Positions 1 through 7,813 of a DNA stretch of 64,000 nucleotides are shown here, piece after piece. Position 1 is the stretch's first letter. Each line of letters starts with the position of its first letter. The stretch is taken from contig NZ_OY762276.1 in assembly GCF_963665445.1 (NCBI RefSeq), positions 3,175,501 through 3,239,500 on the forward strand, read 5' to 3'. A program made the position numbers and the translations under genes. The stretch is from an uncultured Desulfobulbus sp. (lineage in GTDB: Bacteria > Desulfobacterota > Desulfobulbia > Desulfobulbales > Desulfobulbaceae). The notes beneath the pieces are model-generated. The model had not been told where the DNA came from. It saw only the letters and a list, made by a program, of their open reading frames with translations, and searched no databases.

Positions 1-54
1 CTCGCCTTATCGACAACCGGCCCTGCCGACAACCCCTTGATCAAACGACAATGA
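1..54 (+). CDS. possible C-terminus of an upstream gene (partial)
   Basis: The first reading frame is open from the window edge and stops at TGA 52-54, which overlaps the hemE ATG as ATGA. No Shine-Dalgarno sequence is visible before hemE, so translation coupled to an upstream gene would make sense. Only 17 codons can be seen, so the product cannot be identified and the open frame may be chance. Confidence 0.3.
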   Translation, partial: LALSTTGPADNPLIKRQ

Positions 55-1076
55 ACGACACCTTTCTCCAAGCCTGTCGAGGCGAACGCACCGCCTACAC
101 CCCGGTCTGGTTCATGCGCCAGGCGGGCCGTTATCTGCCCGAGTACCAGAAAGTTCGCGGCAAGGTCAGCTTTCTTGAACTGTGCAAAACGCCGGAACTG
201 GCCGCCGAGGTCACCCACCAGCCGATCGACATCTTCGACTTTGACGCCGCCATCCTCTTCTCCGACATCCTTATCCCCATGGAGGCGATGAACCTGGAGC
301 TGGCCTTTCACGAGGGCAAGGGACCGATCTTTGCCCATCCGGTGCGCAGCCAGAAGGCGGTGGACGAGCTGGTGGTACCCATCCCCGAGGAGACCATGCC
401 CTTTGTCCTTGAGACCATTCGCCTCCTGCGCAACTCGCTCAAGGTGCCGTTGATCGGTTTTGCCGGGGCGCCCTTTACCCTGGCCACCTACCTGATCGAG
501 GGCGGCAGCTCCAAGGTCTTTTTGAACACCAAGAAGATGATGTTCCAGGAGCCCAAGCTCTATCACAACCTCATGGCCAAGATCACCGCCTGCACCAGCG
601 CCTACCTCCAGGCCCAAGCCAGGGCCGGCGCCCAGGCCCTGCAGATGTTCGACTCCTGGGTCGGCATTCTTGCGCCCCAGGATTACGAAGAGTTTGCCCT
701 GCCCTACGTCAAATCGATCATCTCCGACCTGCGGGCGGTGACCGATGTGCCGATCATCTACTTTGCCAACAACGGATCCACCCTCACCCGCCTGACCACC
801 ACCGTTGGTGCCGATGTCCTTGGCTTCGACTGGCGCCTGCCCATCGGCGATGCGATCGCACGCGCGGGCAACCATGCGGTCCAGGGCAATATCGACCCGA
901 TCGCCCTCTTCCTTCCCCAGCAAAAACTGGAAGCGCGGATCAGGGCCATGCTTACCGAGGCCCGCGATGCCAAGGGCTATATCTTCAACCTCGGACACGG
1001 CATCCTTCCGGAGACCCCTCCGGAGCAGGTCCGGATCGCGGTTGATGCGGTGCACCGTTTCAGCGGCAAGCCCTGA
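51..1076 (+). CDS. hemE: uroporphyrinogen decarboxylase HemE
   Basis: Cytoplasmic enzyme that removes four carboxyl groups from uroporphyrinogen III to give coproporphyrinogen III in tetrapyrrole synthesis. The N-terminal signature PVWFMRQAGRYLPEYQ, which holds the arginines that bind substrate carboxylates, is intact at residues 18-33. The GFAGAPFTLATYLIEG segment near residue 138 and the C-terminal FNLGHGILPETP motif near residue 314 are also family hallmarks. The length of 341 residues is normal. The ATG overlaps the stop of a possible upstream frame and has no clear ribosome binding site. An HD-domain gene follows after 18 bases. Confidence 0.97.
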   Translation: MNDTFLQACRGERTAYTPVWFMRQAGRYLPEYQKVRGKVSFLELCKTPELAAEVTHQPIDIFDFDAAILFSDILIPMEAMNLELAFHEGKGPIFAHPVRSQKAVDELVVPIPEETMPFVLETIRLLRNSLKVPLIGFAGAPFTLATYLIEGGSSKVFLNTKKMMFQEPKLYHNLMAKITACTSAYLQAQARAGAQALQMFDSWVGILAPQDYEEFALPYVKSIISDLRAVTDVPIIYFANNGSTLTRLTTTVGADVLGFDWRLPIGDAIARAGNHAVQGNIDPIALFLPQQKLEARIRAMLTEARDAKGYIFNLGHGILPETPPEQVRIAVDAVHRFSGKP

Positions 1077-1094
1077 AACCTTCCGCAGTCTGCC

Positions 1095-1667
1095 ATGGAC
1101 ACCCCGCTTCCTCGCCCCTCGCTCCATGAGTGCATCCGCCTCATGGATCAGTACGCCATGCTCGACAACATTCGCCACCACTCCCTGGTGGTGGCACGGC
1201 TGGCTGCCCAGATTCAGGAAGGGTTGAGTACCTTTGCGCCGAACCACGCCCAGGCCGACCGCAACCTGGTGATCAGCGGGGCCCTCCTCCATGATATCGC
1301 CAAAACCCCCTGTCTGAACAGCACCTGCGACCATGCCAAGGTCGGCGGAGAGATCTGCCGCAGCCACGGCTATCCTGAGATCGCGGCCATTGTCGAGCAG
1401 CATGTCCTGTTGTGGGAGTACGAACCCGGCCGTTATGCGGACGGGATCTTCACCGCCCGGGAAATCGTCTACTACGCCGACAAACGGGTGCGCCACAATA
1501 TGGTGGTCAACCTCGACCAGCGGCTGGAGTATATTCTTAAGCATTACGGTAAGGGCAATCCAACCCGTGAAGCACTCATCCGCGAGAACTTTGAGAAGTG
1601 CCTCACCTTTGAGCAGTACCTGTTTCACTGGCTCCCCTTTGCCTCTGCTGACCTGGGCCGCTTGTAA
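1095..1667 (+). CDS. HD-domain metal-dependent phosphohydrolase
   Basis: A 190-residue soluble protein with one HD domain: an early histidine in HHSLVV (about residue 35), the metal-binding pair in GALLHDIAKT (about residue 62), and a later DHAKVGGEI histidine followed by EQHVLL. Small stand-alone HD proteins of this kind are nucleotide or phosphate-ester hydrolases, and the substrate cannot be told from sequence. It lies 18 bases after hemE and 21 bases before a PAS gene, so the three probably share a transcript. No link to haem synthesis is proven. Confidence 0.8.
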   Translation: MDTPLPRPSLHECIRLMDQYAMLDNIRHHSLVVARLAAQIQEGLSTFAPNHAQADRNLVISGALLHDIAKTPCLNSTCDHAKVGGEICRSHGYPEIAAIVEQHVLLWEYEPGRYADGIFTAREIVYYADKRVRHNMVVNLDQRLEYILKHYGKGNPTREALIRENFEKCLTFEQYLFHWLPFASADLGRL

Positions 1668-1688
1668 TCCTGAACAAAACGAGACCCG

Positions 1689-2036
1689 ATGAACACCACT
1701 TCCTTTGACTGGGCAGAACACTACCCGGCTGCAGTCAGCGTCTGCGATAGCGAAGGCACGATCGTGGCCATGAACCAGAAGGCGGCAGCGATGTTTGCCA
1801 AATCCGGCGGCATGAACCTGATCGGTGCAAGCCTCTTTAGCTGTCATCCGCAGCCGGCCAACGACATCATCCGCGCACTGCTTGCCGAGCAGCGGGCCAA
1901 CACCTATTGCATTGAAAAAAACGGGGAACGGAAACTGGTCCACCAGGTCCCCTGGTATGATCAGGGCCACTTTGCCGGACTGGTGGAAACGGTGATTGCC
2001 CTGCCGGCCGAGGTGCCGACGAAAAAGCGGGGGTAA
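1689..2036 (+). CDS. stand-alone PAS-domain protein
   Basis: A 115-residue protein that is almost entirely one PAS fold: the opening YPAAVSVCDSEGTIVAMNQ strand-turn-strand, a helical middle, then a closing strand GLVETVIALPA. There is no output domain, transmembrane segment or signal peptide. It would act as a small ligand or redox sensor, or as a binding partner for another PAS protein. Two cysteines (about residues 19 and 56) are present but do not form a recognised motif. It is the last gene of the hemE cluster, and no clear terminator follows. Confidence 0.7.
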   Translation: MNTTSFDWAEHYPAAVSVCDSEGTIVAMNQKAAAMFAKSGGMNLIGASLFSCHPQPANDIIRALLAEQRANTYCIEKNGERKLVHQVPWYDQGHFAGLVETVIALPAEVPTKKRG

Positions 2037-2105
2037 ACCTTCTCGCTACAGTAACGGGCGCAAACCACGGCTAAGTTCTCCATCTAGTCAAAATAACTCC
2101 ATTCC

Positions 2106-2133
2106 TTGACAGCCTGGAGCGGCAGAGTATACT
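2106..2133 (+). promoter_or_regulatory. sigma-70 promoter of the vWA/OmpA gene
   Basis: A perfect -35 box TTGACA (2106-2111), a 16-base spacer and a -10 box TATACT (2128-2133, five of six consensus bases). It sits about 70 bases before the start codon at 2201, in the gap after the hemE cluster. Confidence 0.75.
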
Positions 2134-2200
2134 CAACGTCAAGAGTTCACTCACCTTCTTCCCTTCCAGCCTTCAAACAGGTCGACGCAGGAGCCGCCCT

Positions 2201-3277
2201 ATGAACGATTGCCGAACCGTACTCGCCGCCTTGTTTCTCCTCTTGCTGACAGCCGTTGCCGCCGTGGCTGCCCCGGGCCAGCAGGTGCCCTCTCCGGGCA
2301 ATGGTTATGATGTTGCCGAGGGCCGCTACATCCGCATGGCGCATAACTTCTTTGTGTTCTACGATCCGACCACGGCCATGGATGTCCCCTACAGGGATAC
2401 CGGCATGACCCGCATCGAGGCGCAGAAATACATCCTCGATAAAAGCAACGCCTCGCTGCCGCAGCTCAACTGGCAGGCCGGACTGTATCCGCACTGGAAG
2501 GGCGAGCTCTGGCTGCCCGGATCGCCCATGGCCTTCAAGCCCTATTACCGACTCCACAATTACAAAAAGCCCGAGTTTGCCGAGGCCATTGAACAACTGC
2601 CCACCAGGCCGCAGAGCCCGCCTATGCTGCAGACCGGATTGATGAAGCTCGAGCATTTACTGGGCCTTCCCGGTCGCACCGAAATTTTCCTCTTCTCCGA
2701 CGGCCAGCACATGACCTATCCGGGCATGGAGCCGCAGCCGCTCGACGAGGCCAGACTGCTTGCGAGCAAGTTCGACATCTGTTTCAACATCGTCTCCAGC
2801 GCAACCACCAACAAGGGACGGCAGCTGCTGGATAATATCGCCGCAGTCAACTCCTGCTCGCAGGTGATCGACTTCGATACCGCCTTTGCCCACCCGGAAC
2901 ACCTTTTCGGCAAACTGTACATGGACACCGGCGGCAAGGGATTTGGCAATATTCTCTTTGACTTCGACAAATCCTTTATCCGCCGCGAGCACTACGGTCA
3001 GTTGGATACGCTTGGTCGAATGCTGCACGACAACCCCAATGTCTATGTGGTTCTCTCCGGCTTCTGCGACTCTATCGGCAGCGAAAGATACAACATCGGC
3101 CTGTCGCAAAGGCGGGCCAAAAGCGTGCGCCGCTATCTCCAGAAAAAATTTGCCATCAAGTCCGACCGCGTCCTCCTCTACTGGTACGGCTATGCCAATC
3201 CCGTAGCCTCCAACGCCACGGCACAGGGCCGCCAACTCAACCGGCGGGTCACGATCGTCCTGCGCGGGCAGCCCTGA
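2201..3277 (+). CDS. exported vWA-like/OmpA-family protein
   Basis: A 358-residue envelope protein. Residues 1-24 form a signal peptide with a likely signal peptidase I site after AVA and no lipobox cysteine. The middle resembles a degenerate von Willebrand A fold: a first strand NFFVFYDPTTAMD, where the metal site DxSxS is altered, and a later strand EIFLFSDGQ. The C-terminal part (about 245-356) is an OmpA-like peptidoglycan-binding domain with GFCDSIGSERYN, LSQRRA and NRRVTI, keeping the aspartate and arginine that grip diaminopimelate. A GGAG sequence lies 7 bases before ATG. It is followed by a metallo-hydrolase gene after 23 bases. Confidence 0.82.
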   Translation: MNDCRTVLAALFLLLLTAVAAVAAPGQQVPSPGNGYDVAEGRYIRMAHNFFVFYDPTTAMDVPYRDTGMTRIEAQKYILDKSNASLPQLNWQAGLYPHWKGELWLPGSPMAFKPYYRLHNYKKPEFAEAIEQLPTRPQSPPMLQTGLMKLEHLLGLPGRTEIFLFSDGQHMTYPGMEPQPLDEARLLASKFDICFNIVSSATTNKGRQLLDNIAAVNSCSQVIDFDTAFAHPEHLFGKLYMDTGGKGFGNILFDFDKSFIRREHYGQLDTLGRMLHDNPNVYVVLSGFCDSIGSERYNIGLSQRRAKSVRRYLQKKFAIKSDRVLLYWYGYANPVASNATAQGRQLNRRVTIVLRGQP

Positions 3278-3300
3278 TAGAGATCAGCGGAGGAGTAATC

Positions 3301-4686
3301 ATGCAACTCACCTTTCATGGAGCCGCACAAAATGTCACTGGTTCCTGCCACCTGGTGGAATGTGCGGGCAAGCGGATACTCATCGACTGTGGTCTCTATC
3401 AGGGCGGACGTGAGGTGGATGAGGAAAACCGCAACGATTTCGGCTTTGATCCGGCGGCCATTGACTACCTCCTGCTCACCCATGCCCACCTCGATCATTG
3501 CGGCCGTATTCCCCTGCTGCATCGGCTCGGTTTCCGCGGCAAGGTGCTCAGCACCGGCGCGACGCGCGAACTGGCCCGACTGGTCCTGCTCGACTCGGCC
3601 CGCATTCAGGAAGAGGAGGCCCGCTACCGCAACTACAAGGCCAGCAAACGCCGCAACCAGCCGGCGGTCAAGCCGCTCTACGACACCCTGGACGCCCTCA
3701 ATTGCCTGGACGGCTTTGTTGGCATCGCCGCCTACAACAGGGCCCACGAACTCGCCCCAGGTATCAACGCCACCTTTTACGAGGCCGGGCATATCCTCGG
3801 TTCGGCCTGTATTTTTCTCGAACTCAGCGAAGGCGGACAAAAAAAACGCGTCCTCTTCTCCGGTGACCTCGGCTATGACGGCCGCGCCATTCTCCCCGAC
3901 CCGGCAATACCGCCGCAGGCCGATATCGTGATCATGGAGAGCACCTACGGCAACCGGCTGCACAAGCGGCTCGCCCCATCAATCGACGAGCTCTACCAGG
4001 CCATCAACACCACCATCAACCGTAACGGCAACGTACTGATCCCCAGCTTTGCCCTGGAACGAACCCAGGAGATTCTCTACTATCTGCGCGAAGGCATCGA
4101 ACAGGGTCACCTGCCCCGCCACCTCCCGGTCTATCTCGACTCGCCCATGGCCATCTCCGCCACCCAGATCTTCCGCCACCACCGCGAATGTTTTGATGAG
4201 GAGACCTGGGCGGTGATCAATGCCGGAGGGGACCCCTTTGCATTGCCCGGGCTTGCAATCGTGCGCGACACCGCCGAATCGATGGCGCTGAAAAATGTGC
4301 GAGGTGCGGTGATCATCGCCGGCTCCGGCATGTGTACCGGCGGCCGCATTCGCCACCACCTGCGCCACAATCTCTGGCGCCGGGAATCATCGGTAGTTTT
4401 TGTCGGCTATGCGGCCGGGGGCACGCTGGCTCGCCGTATTATCGAGGGAGAAGAGGTTGTGCGGGTACTGCACGAAGAGGTCGAGGTCAACGCCGAGATC
4501 TACACCATCGGAGGGTTCTCCGCCCATGCCGACCAGGAGGAACTCCTGACCTGGCATGGACGAACCGGCAAGCCCGACTGCACCTTCCTTGTCCATGGCG
4601 AACTGGAGGCCATGCAGGCCCTTGCCGGACACATACGCGAGACCACGGTGGAGATGCCGAGACTGCACCAATCCTTTGTCCTCTAA
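3301..4686 (+). CDS. MBL-fold beta-CASP ribonuclease-like protein
   Basis: A 461-residue cytoplasmic protein of the CPSF73/RNase J-like metallo-beta-lactamase superfamily. The zinc motif THAHLDHCGRIP is at about residues 60-71, the further ligands are in GHILGSA (about 164) and SGDLGYDGR (about 186), and VIMESTYGN follows. The beta-CASP insert carries SGMCTGGRIRHHL (about 341) and the closing GFSAHADQEEL (about 406). These residues imply a working two-zinc RNA endo/exonuclease, but the cellular substrate is unknown. The start has a strong GGAGGAG site. It is cotranscribed with the OmpA-like gene and is convergent with the next gene. Confidence 0.9.
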   Translation: MQLTFHGAAQNVTGSCHLVECAGKRILIDCGLYQGGREVDEENRNDFGFDPAAIDYLLLTHAHLDHCGRIPLLHRLGFRGKVLSTGATRELARLVLLDSARIQEEEARYRNYKASKRRNQPAVKPLYDTLDALNCLDGFVGIAAYNRAHELAPGINATFYEAGHILGSACIFLELSEGGQKKRVLFSGDLGYDGRAILPDPAIPPQADIVIMESTYGNRLHKRLAPSIDELYQAINTTINRNGNVLIPSFALERTQEILYYLREGIEQGHLPRHLPVYLDSPMAISATQIFRHHRECFDEETWAVINAGGDPFALPGLAIVRDTAESMALKNVRGAVIIAGSGMCTGGRIRHHLRHNLWRRESSVVFVGYAAGGTLARRIIEGEEVVRVLHEEVEVNAEIYTIGGFSAHADQEELLTWHGRTGKPDCTFLVHGELEAMQALAGHIRETTVEMPRLHQSFVL

Positions 4687-4731
4687 AAAAACAGGCTGCG
4701 AAGTACAGGCTCGCCCCCCAACCTTCGCGTT

Positions 4732-5217
4732 TCACATCGGGTAGGCTGGATTTTCGGCCTTGGGTGGGGTTGGTTGGGCCGGCTCTGCAGGGGCCTGCGG
4801 GGGCGCTGCAGCCGGTTGTTCAGGCGCAGTGGCCTCATGAAGAGCTGCCTTTCCCTTGTGCCAAAGCCTTTCGGTTTCATCCTTGGTGGCCTGCCAAGCC
4901 TTCTTCGATTTTTCTTCCACCGTGTCGTAGGTTTCCCTGGAACCGGACTTGGTCTTTTCCCAGAGCTCGCCGGAACCATGCTTGAGACTGTCCCAGGCGG
5001 ATCCAACCGAGTCCTGGGTCGCATCGACCACCGCACCGGTCGCCTCCGTCACCTCATACCCGGCGGTCCCCCATTTGCTCTCATTGTGTGCGGACGGCTC
5101 TTGCGCCTTCACAACCTCCTGGCCGTGCTCAGCGGCCTCATTCTCGGCCCACGCTGCATAGCCCGGCGCAAGAAGAATGCTCGCTCCAACCAGACCCATG
5201 ATCTGCATCATTTTCAT
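4732..5217 (-). CDS. exported LEA/apolipoprotein-like helical repeat protein
   Basis: A 161-residue protein with a signal peptide ending near GYAAWA. The mature part is charged and rich in Lys, Glu, Thr and Ser. From about residue 58 to 125 it has irregular 11-residue-like repeats with regularly placed Trp and Tyr (WDSLKHGSGELWEKTK, ETYDTVEEKSKKAW), as in LEA-type and apolipoprotein-like amphipathic helices. The last 30 residues are Pro/Ala-rich. The start at 5217 has GGAG 7 bases upstream; an upstream in-frame ATG at 5247 has a poorly spaced site. Its function is unknown. A periplasmic or surface role, perhaps stress or membrane binding, is inference. Confidence 0.6.
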   Translation of the reverse strand: MKMMQIMGLVGASILLAPGYAAWAENEAAEHGQEVVKAQEPSAHNESKWGTAGYEVTEATGAVVDATQDSVGSAWDSLKHGSGELWEKTKSGSRETYDTVEEKSKKAWQATKDETERLWHKGKAALHEATAPEQPAAAPPQAPAEPAQPTPPKAENPAYPM

Positions 5218-5231
5218 TGATACGCTCCATT

Positions 5232-5390
5232 GAATACGTTTATTCATCCTGCAAAGAGCAACGCTGAGGGGTATTGGTATTGCAAATTTCGCCATTCCAC
5301 CCTATTTTCATTTGTTGTCTTCGGATACAGGTACCTATTCTCACATCGACGTCACCGTTTGTACGGTATACAGTTTGTCCTCTCGGACAA
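5232..5390. promoter_or_regulatory. divergent control region with three inverted repeats
   Basis: The 218-base gap between the divergent helical-repeat gene and the efflux operon holds three perfect short dyads: GAATA-4-TATTC (5232-5245), ACCGT-4-ACGGT (5354-5367) and TTGTCC-4-GGACAA (5375-5390). The last two are 7 bases apart and flank a TATACA sequence that could be a -10 box. They could be operators of an efflux repressor, but no regulator gene is adjacent. Each alone could be chance. Confidence 0.35.
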
Positions 5391-5435
5391 TGGACCAATA
5401 GGTTCCCCCCCATTACATCGGAAAAAAAACACCTC

Positions 5436-6776
5436 ATGACATCTTCCAAGCGTACGCCGTGGTTTGTTGCTGTATTTTTCAGCCTGCTTCCCCAGGTCGT
5501 TGGGGCCGCTCCTGCTGACAAGATTCCCTTAACCTGGTCTGTTCAGGCAGCTGTCTCCTATGCCCTGGCCCACAATCCCGATTCCCGCGCCGCACTGCAA
5601 AGAATAATGGCTGCCGAGGCGGATCTCAAGGCCGCCCATTCCGCTTTTTATCCCCAGTTGGGAATAGCGGTGGAATACAGCCGGACCAACAATCCGATGT
5701 ATTCGTTTGGCAACATACTCAATCAGGGCATGTTCACCAACAGTATTGATTTCAACGATCCCGGCACCACCGACTCCCTCCAGGCCAAGGGAATCCTTCA
5801 GTACCGGCTGTACAACGGTGGCCGCGATGTTGCCGCGGTGGATGCGGCGGAAAATCGCGGCCATGCCAGCACCCTGGACAACGAGGCCGTTCGCCTGCAG
5901 CTCGAATACAATGTGGTCCGTGCCTTTTGCAGTATTGTCCAGGCCGGCGAGGTGGTACTGGCCCGCCAATCCGCCCTGGAGGCCATCTCCGCATCCCTGG
6001 CCGTTGCCCGGGCCCGGTTTGAGGAAGGCAGCCTGCTCCAGGAGGAGGTGCTCAACCTGGAAGTGCAGCAGTCGCGTGCCCAGGAGCAGTTGATCCAGGC
6101 CAGGCACAGTCTCAGCCTTGCCCAACGGGGATTCCTCCGCCTGCTCGGTATTCGTGGAGAAAAAGTGCAACTCGATCCCCAGGCCTCACCAATCCAGGAG
6201 ATTCCGGCTGATCCCGATATTGACAAGCGACCGGAGTTGAAGTCCATGGCCGCGCAGATCAAGATGCTTGAGGCCATGGTTCGGCAGGCAAAGGGCGGCT
6301 ATGCTCCAACCGCTGACCTCTTTGGTTCGTACCAGGCGGAAAAGGGTACGGAGCTCGACGATGGATCCGGCACATCCTGGACCACCGGCATTCGCCTCAA
6401 CTACACCCTGTTCAACGGCGGACGTACCGGTGCCGAGGTGGAGCGGGCCGAGGCAAACCTGCGTGAGGCCAGGGAGCAGTTGCACAAGCTGGAACTGGCC
6501 TTTAACCTGGAAAAGGAACAGGCCGTTCTTGCCCTCAATCAGGAGGAGCAGCGGCTCAAGGTCACCCAGAAGATGGTCGCTTCGGCCCGGGAAAGCGCCC
6601 GCCTCTCCCGATTCCGCTTCAAAGAAGGGGTGGTGCTCTCCTCCGAACTGATCGATACCGAAAATCGTCTCACCGATGCCCTGCTCAGCCACAGTCTTGC
6701 AACGGCTTCACGAAAAATTGCCGTTGCCGACCTGCGCCGCGCCGTTGGTCTTCACCAATTCAGCCAAGGAAAGTGA
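5436..6776 (+). CDS. TolC-family outer membrane efflux channel
   Basis: A 446-residue outer membrane factor. It begins with a signal peptide ending near QVVGAAPA and then shows the two-fold repeated alpha-helical barrel pattern of TolC/NodT proteins, with TDSLQAKGILQYRLYNGGRD in the first half and GIRLNYTLFNGGRTGAEV in the second. It would span the outer membrane and periplasm and dock with the adaptor and pump encoded next. The frame is open further upstream, but the leader-like sequence fits a start at 5436. Its stop overlaps the adaptor region, showing a tight operon. Confidence 0.9.
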   Translation: MTSSKRTPWFVAVFFSLLPQVVGAAPADKIPLTWSVQAAVSYALAHNPDSRAALQRIMAAEADLKAAHSAFYPQLGIAVEYSRTNNPMYSFGNILNQGMFTNSIDFNDPGTTDSLQAKGILQYRLYNGGRDVAAVDAAENRGHASTLDNEAVRLQLEYNVVRAFCSIVQAGEVVLARQSALEAISASLAVARARFEEGSLLQEEVLNLEVQQSRAQEQLIQARHSLSLAQRGFLRLLGIRGEKVQLDPQASPIQEIPADPDIDKRPELKSMAAQIKMLEAMVRQAKGGYAPTADLFGSYQAEKGTELDDGSGTSWTTGIRLNYTLFNGGRTGAEVERAEANLREAREQLHKLELAFNLEKEQAVLALNQEEQRLKVTQKMVASARESARLSRFRFKEGVVLSSELIDTENRLTDALLSHSLATASRKIAVADLRRAVGLHQFSQGK

Positions 6777-6778
6777 TC

Positions 6779-7813
6779 ATGGCCAGCCTTCATCTGTTTT
6801 CATTCGCGCCCCTCTCTGTTCTTGCTCTCTGCTGCCTGCTGGCGGGGCCAATTGACGCCGCTGAGCAGCCAAGCGGAACTCAAGCCGAGACTTCCGTCAA
6901 GGTCGCCCAGGCGCAGCTGCAGGAGCTTCCCGCCCTGATCGAGGTGGCCGGCACCCTGCAGGCCAAGGAAAGTGCCGCCATTGCCGCCAAGGTGACCGGG
7001 ATTGTCACCAAGATCCCGGTGATTCTCGGGTCATCGGTGAAGGTCGGCGATCTTCTGGTGGAAATTTCTGCAGGTGAAATTGGGGCCCGGCTCAGCCAGG
7101 CCGAGGCGCAACTGGCTCAGGCACGGCGCAATCTTGAGCGGGAACAGAATCTGCTCAAAAAAAATGCCTCCACCGCGGACACGGTCAAGAGCATGCGCGA
7201 TCAATACAACATAGCCCTTGCCGGCTACAACGAGGCCAAGAGCATGCTCGGCTACACCGCCATCACAGCTCCCTTTGCCGGTGTCGTCACCCGCAAGATG
7301 GTCAACAGTGGTGATCTGGCCACCCCGGGTACGCCCTTGCTCTATCTGGAGAACAACCGGCAACTGCAGGTTCGTTCGGCGGTACCGGAGAGCCTGGTAT
7401 TGCAGATCCATACCGGTGACCGCTTGATGGTCAGGGTGGACGCCGCCCAGGTATTGGTGCAGGGCACGGTGGTTGAAATCGCCCCTGCGGCCGATCCTGC
7501 ATCGCGCACCGCACCGGTGGTGATCGATCTGCCCGACCACCCGGACCTGCGCTCCGGTCAGTTTGCCCGGGTCCAGCTGCCCGGTGCCGGTACCAGGGGG
7601 CTGCTTGTTCCTGCAAGCGCGGTGGTCCCCGTTGGTCAGATGGACCGGGTCTTTGTGATCAAGGAGGGACGCGCCCATCTGCGCCTGGTGCGCACCGGCC
7701 TGAAGCACCAGGGGATGGTGGAAATTCTTTCCGGTCTGAGCGCGGGGGAGACGGTGGCCATCTCCGATAATCGCTTGCTCAAAAACGGCCAGCAGGTACG
7801 GGTTCAGCCATGA
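6779..7813 (+). CDS. RND efflux periplasmic adaptor (membrane fusion protein)
   Basis: A 344-residue HlyD/AcrA-type adaptor linking the inner membrane pump to the TolC-like channel. An N-terminal signal sequence is followed by a lipoyl half-motif ([20 protein letters not shown]), a helical hairpin (about 95-150), the second lipoyl half ([20 protein letters not shown]) and beta-barrel domains. AAGGA lies 8 bases before ATG 6779, better placed than the GTG at 6773. The stop overlaps the pump start by four bases, so translation is probably coupled. Confidence 0.92.
   Translation: MASLHLFSFAPLSVLALCCLLAGPIDAAEQPSGTQAETSVKVAQAQLQELPALIEVAGTLQAKESAAIAAKVTGIVTKIPVILGSSVKVGDLLVEISAGEIGARLSQAEAQLAQARRNLEREQNLLKKNASTADTVKSMRDQYNIALAGYNEAKSMLGYTAITAPFAGVVTRKMVNSGDLATPGTPLLYLENNRQLQVRSAVPESLVLQIHTGDRLMVRVDAAQVLVQGTVVEIAPAADPASRTAPVVIDLPDHPDLRSGQFARVQLPGAGTRGLLVPASAVVPVGQMDRVFVIKEGRAHLRLVRTGLKHQGMVEILSGLSAGETVAISDNRLLKNGQQVRVQP

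Noticed and set aside
4687-4731. Possible terminator between the MBL gene and the exported helical protein gene
   Set aside because: Only a 6-bp GCGAAG/CTTCGC complement with a loop of about 19 bases and no proper T-tract.
5270-5300. A possible -24/-12 promoter for the exported helical protein (TGGCGA...TTGC on the minus strand)
   Set aside because: The GG and GC elements are 10 bases apart instead of the required 12.
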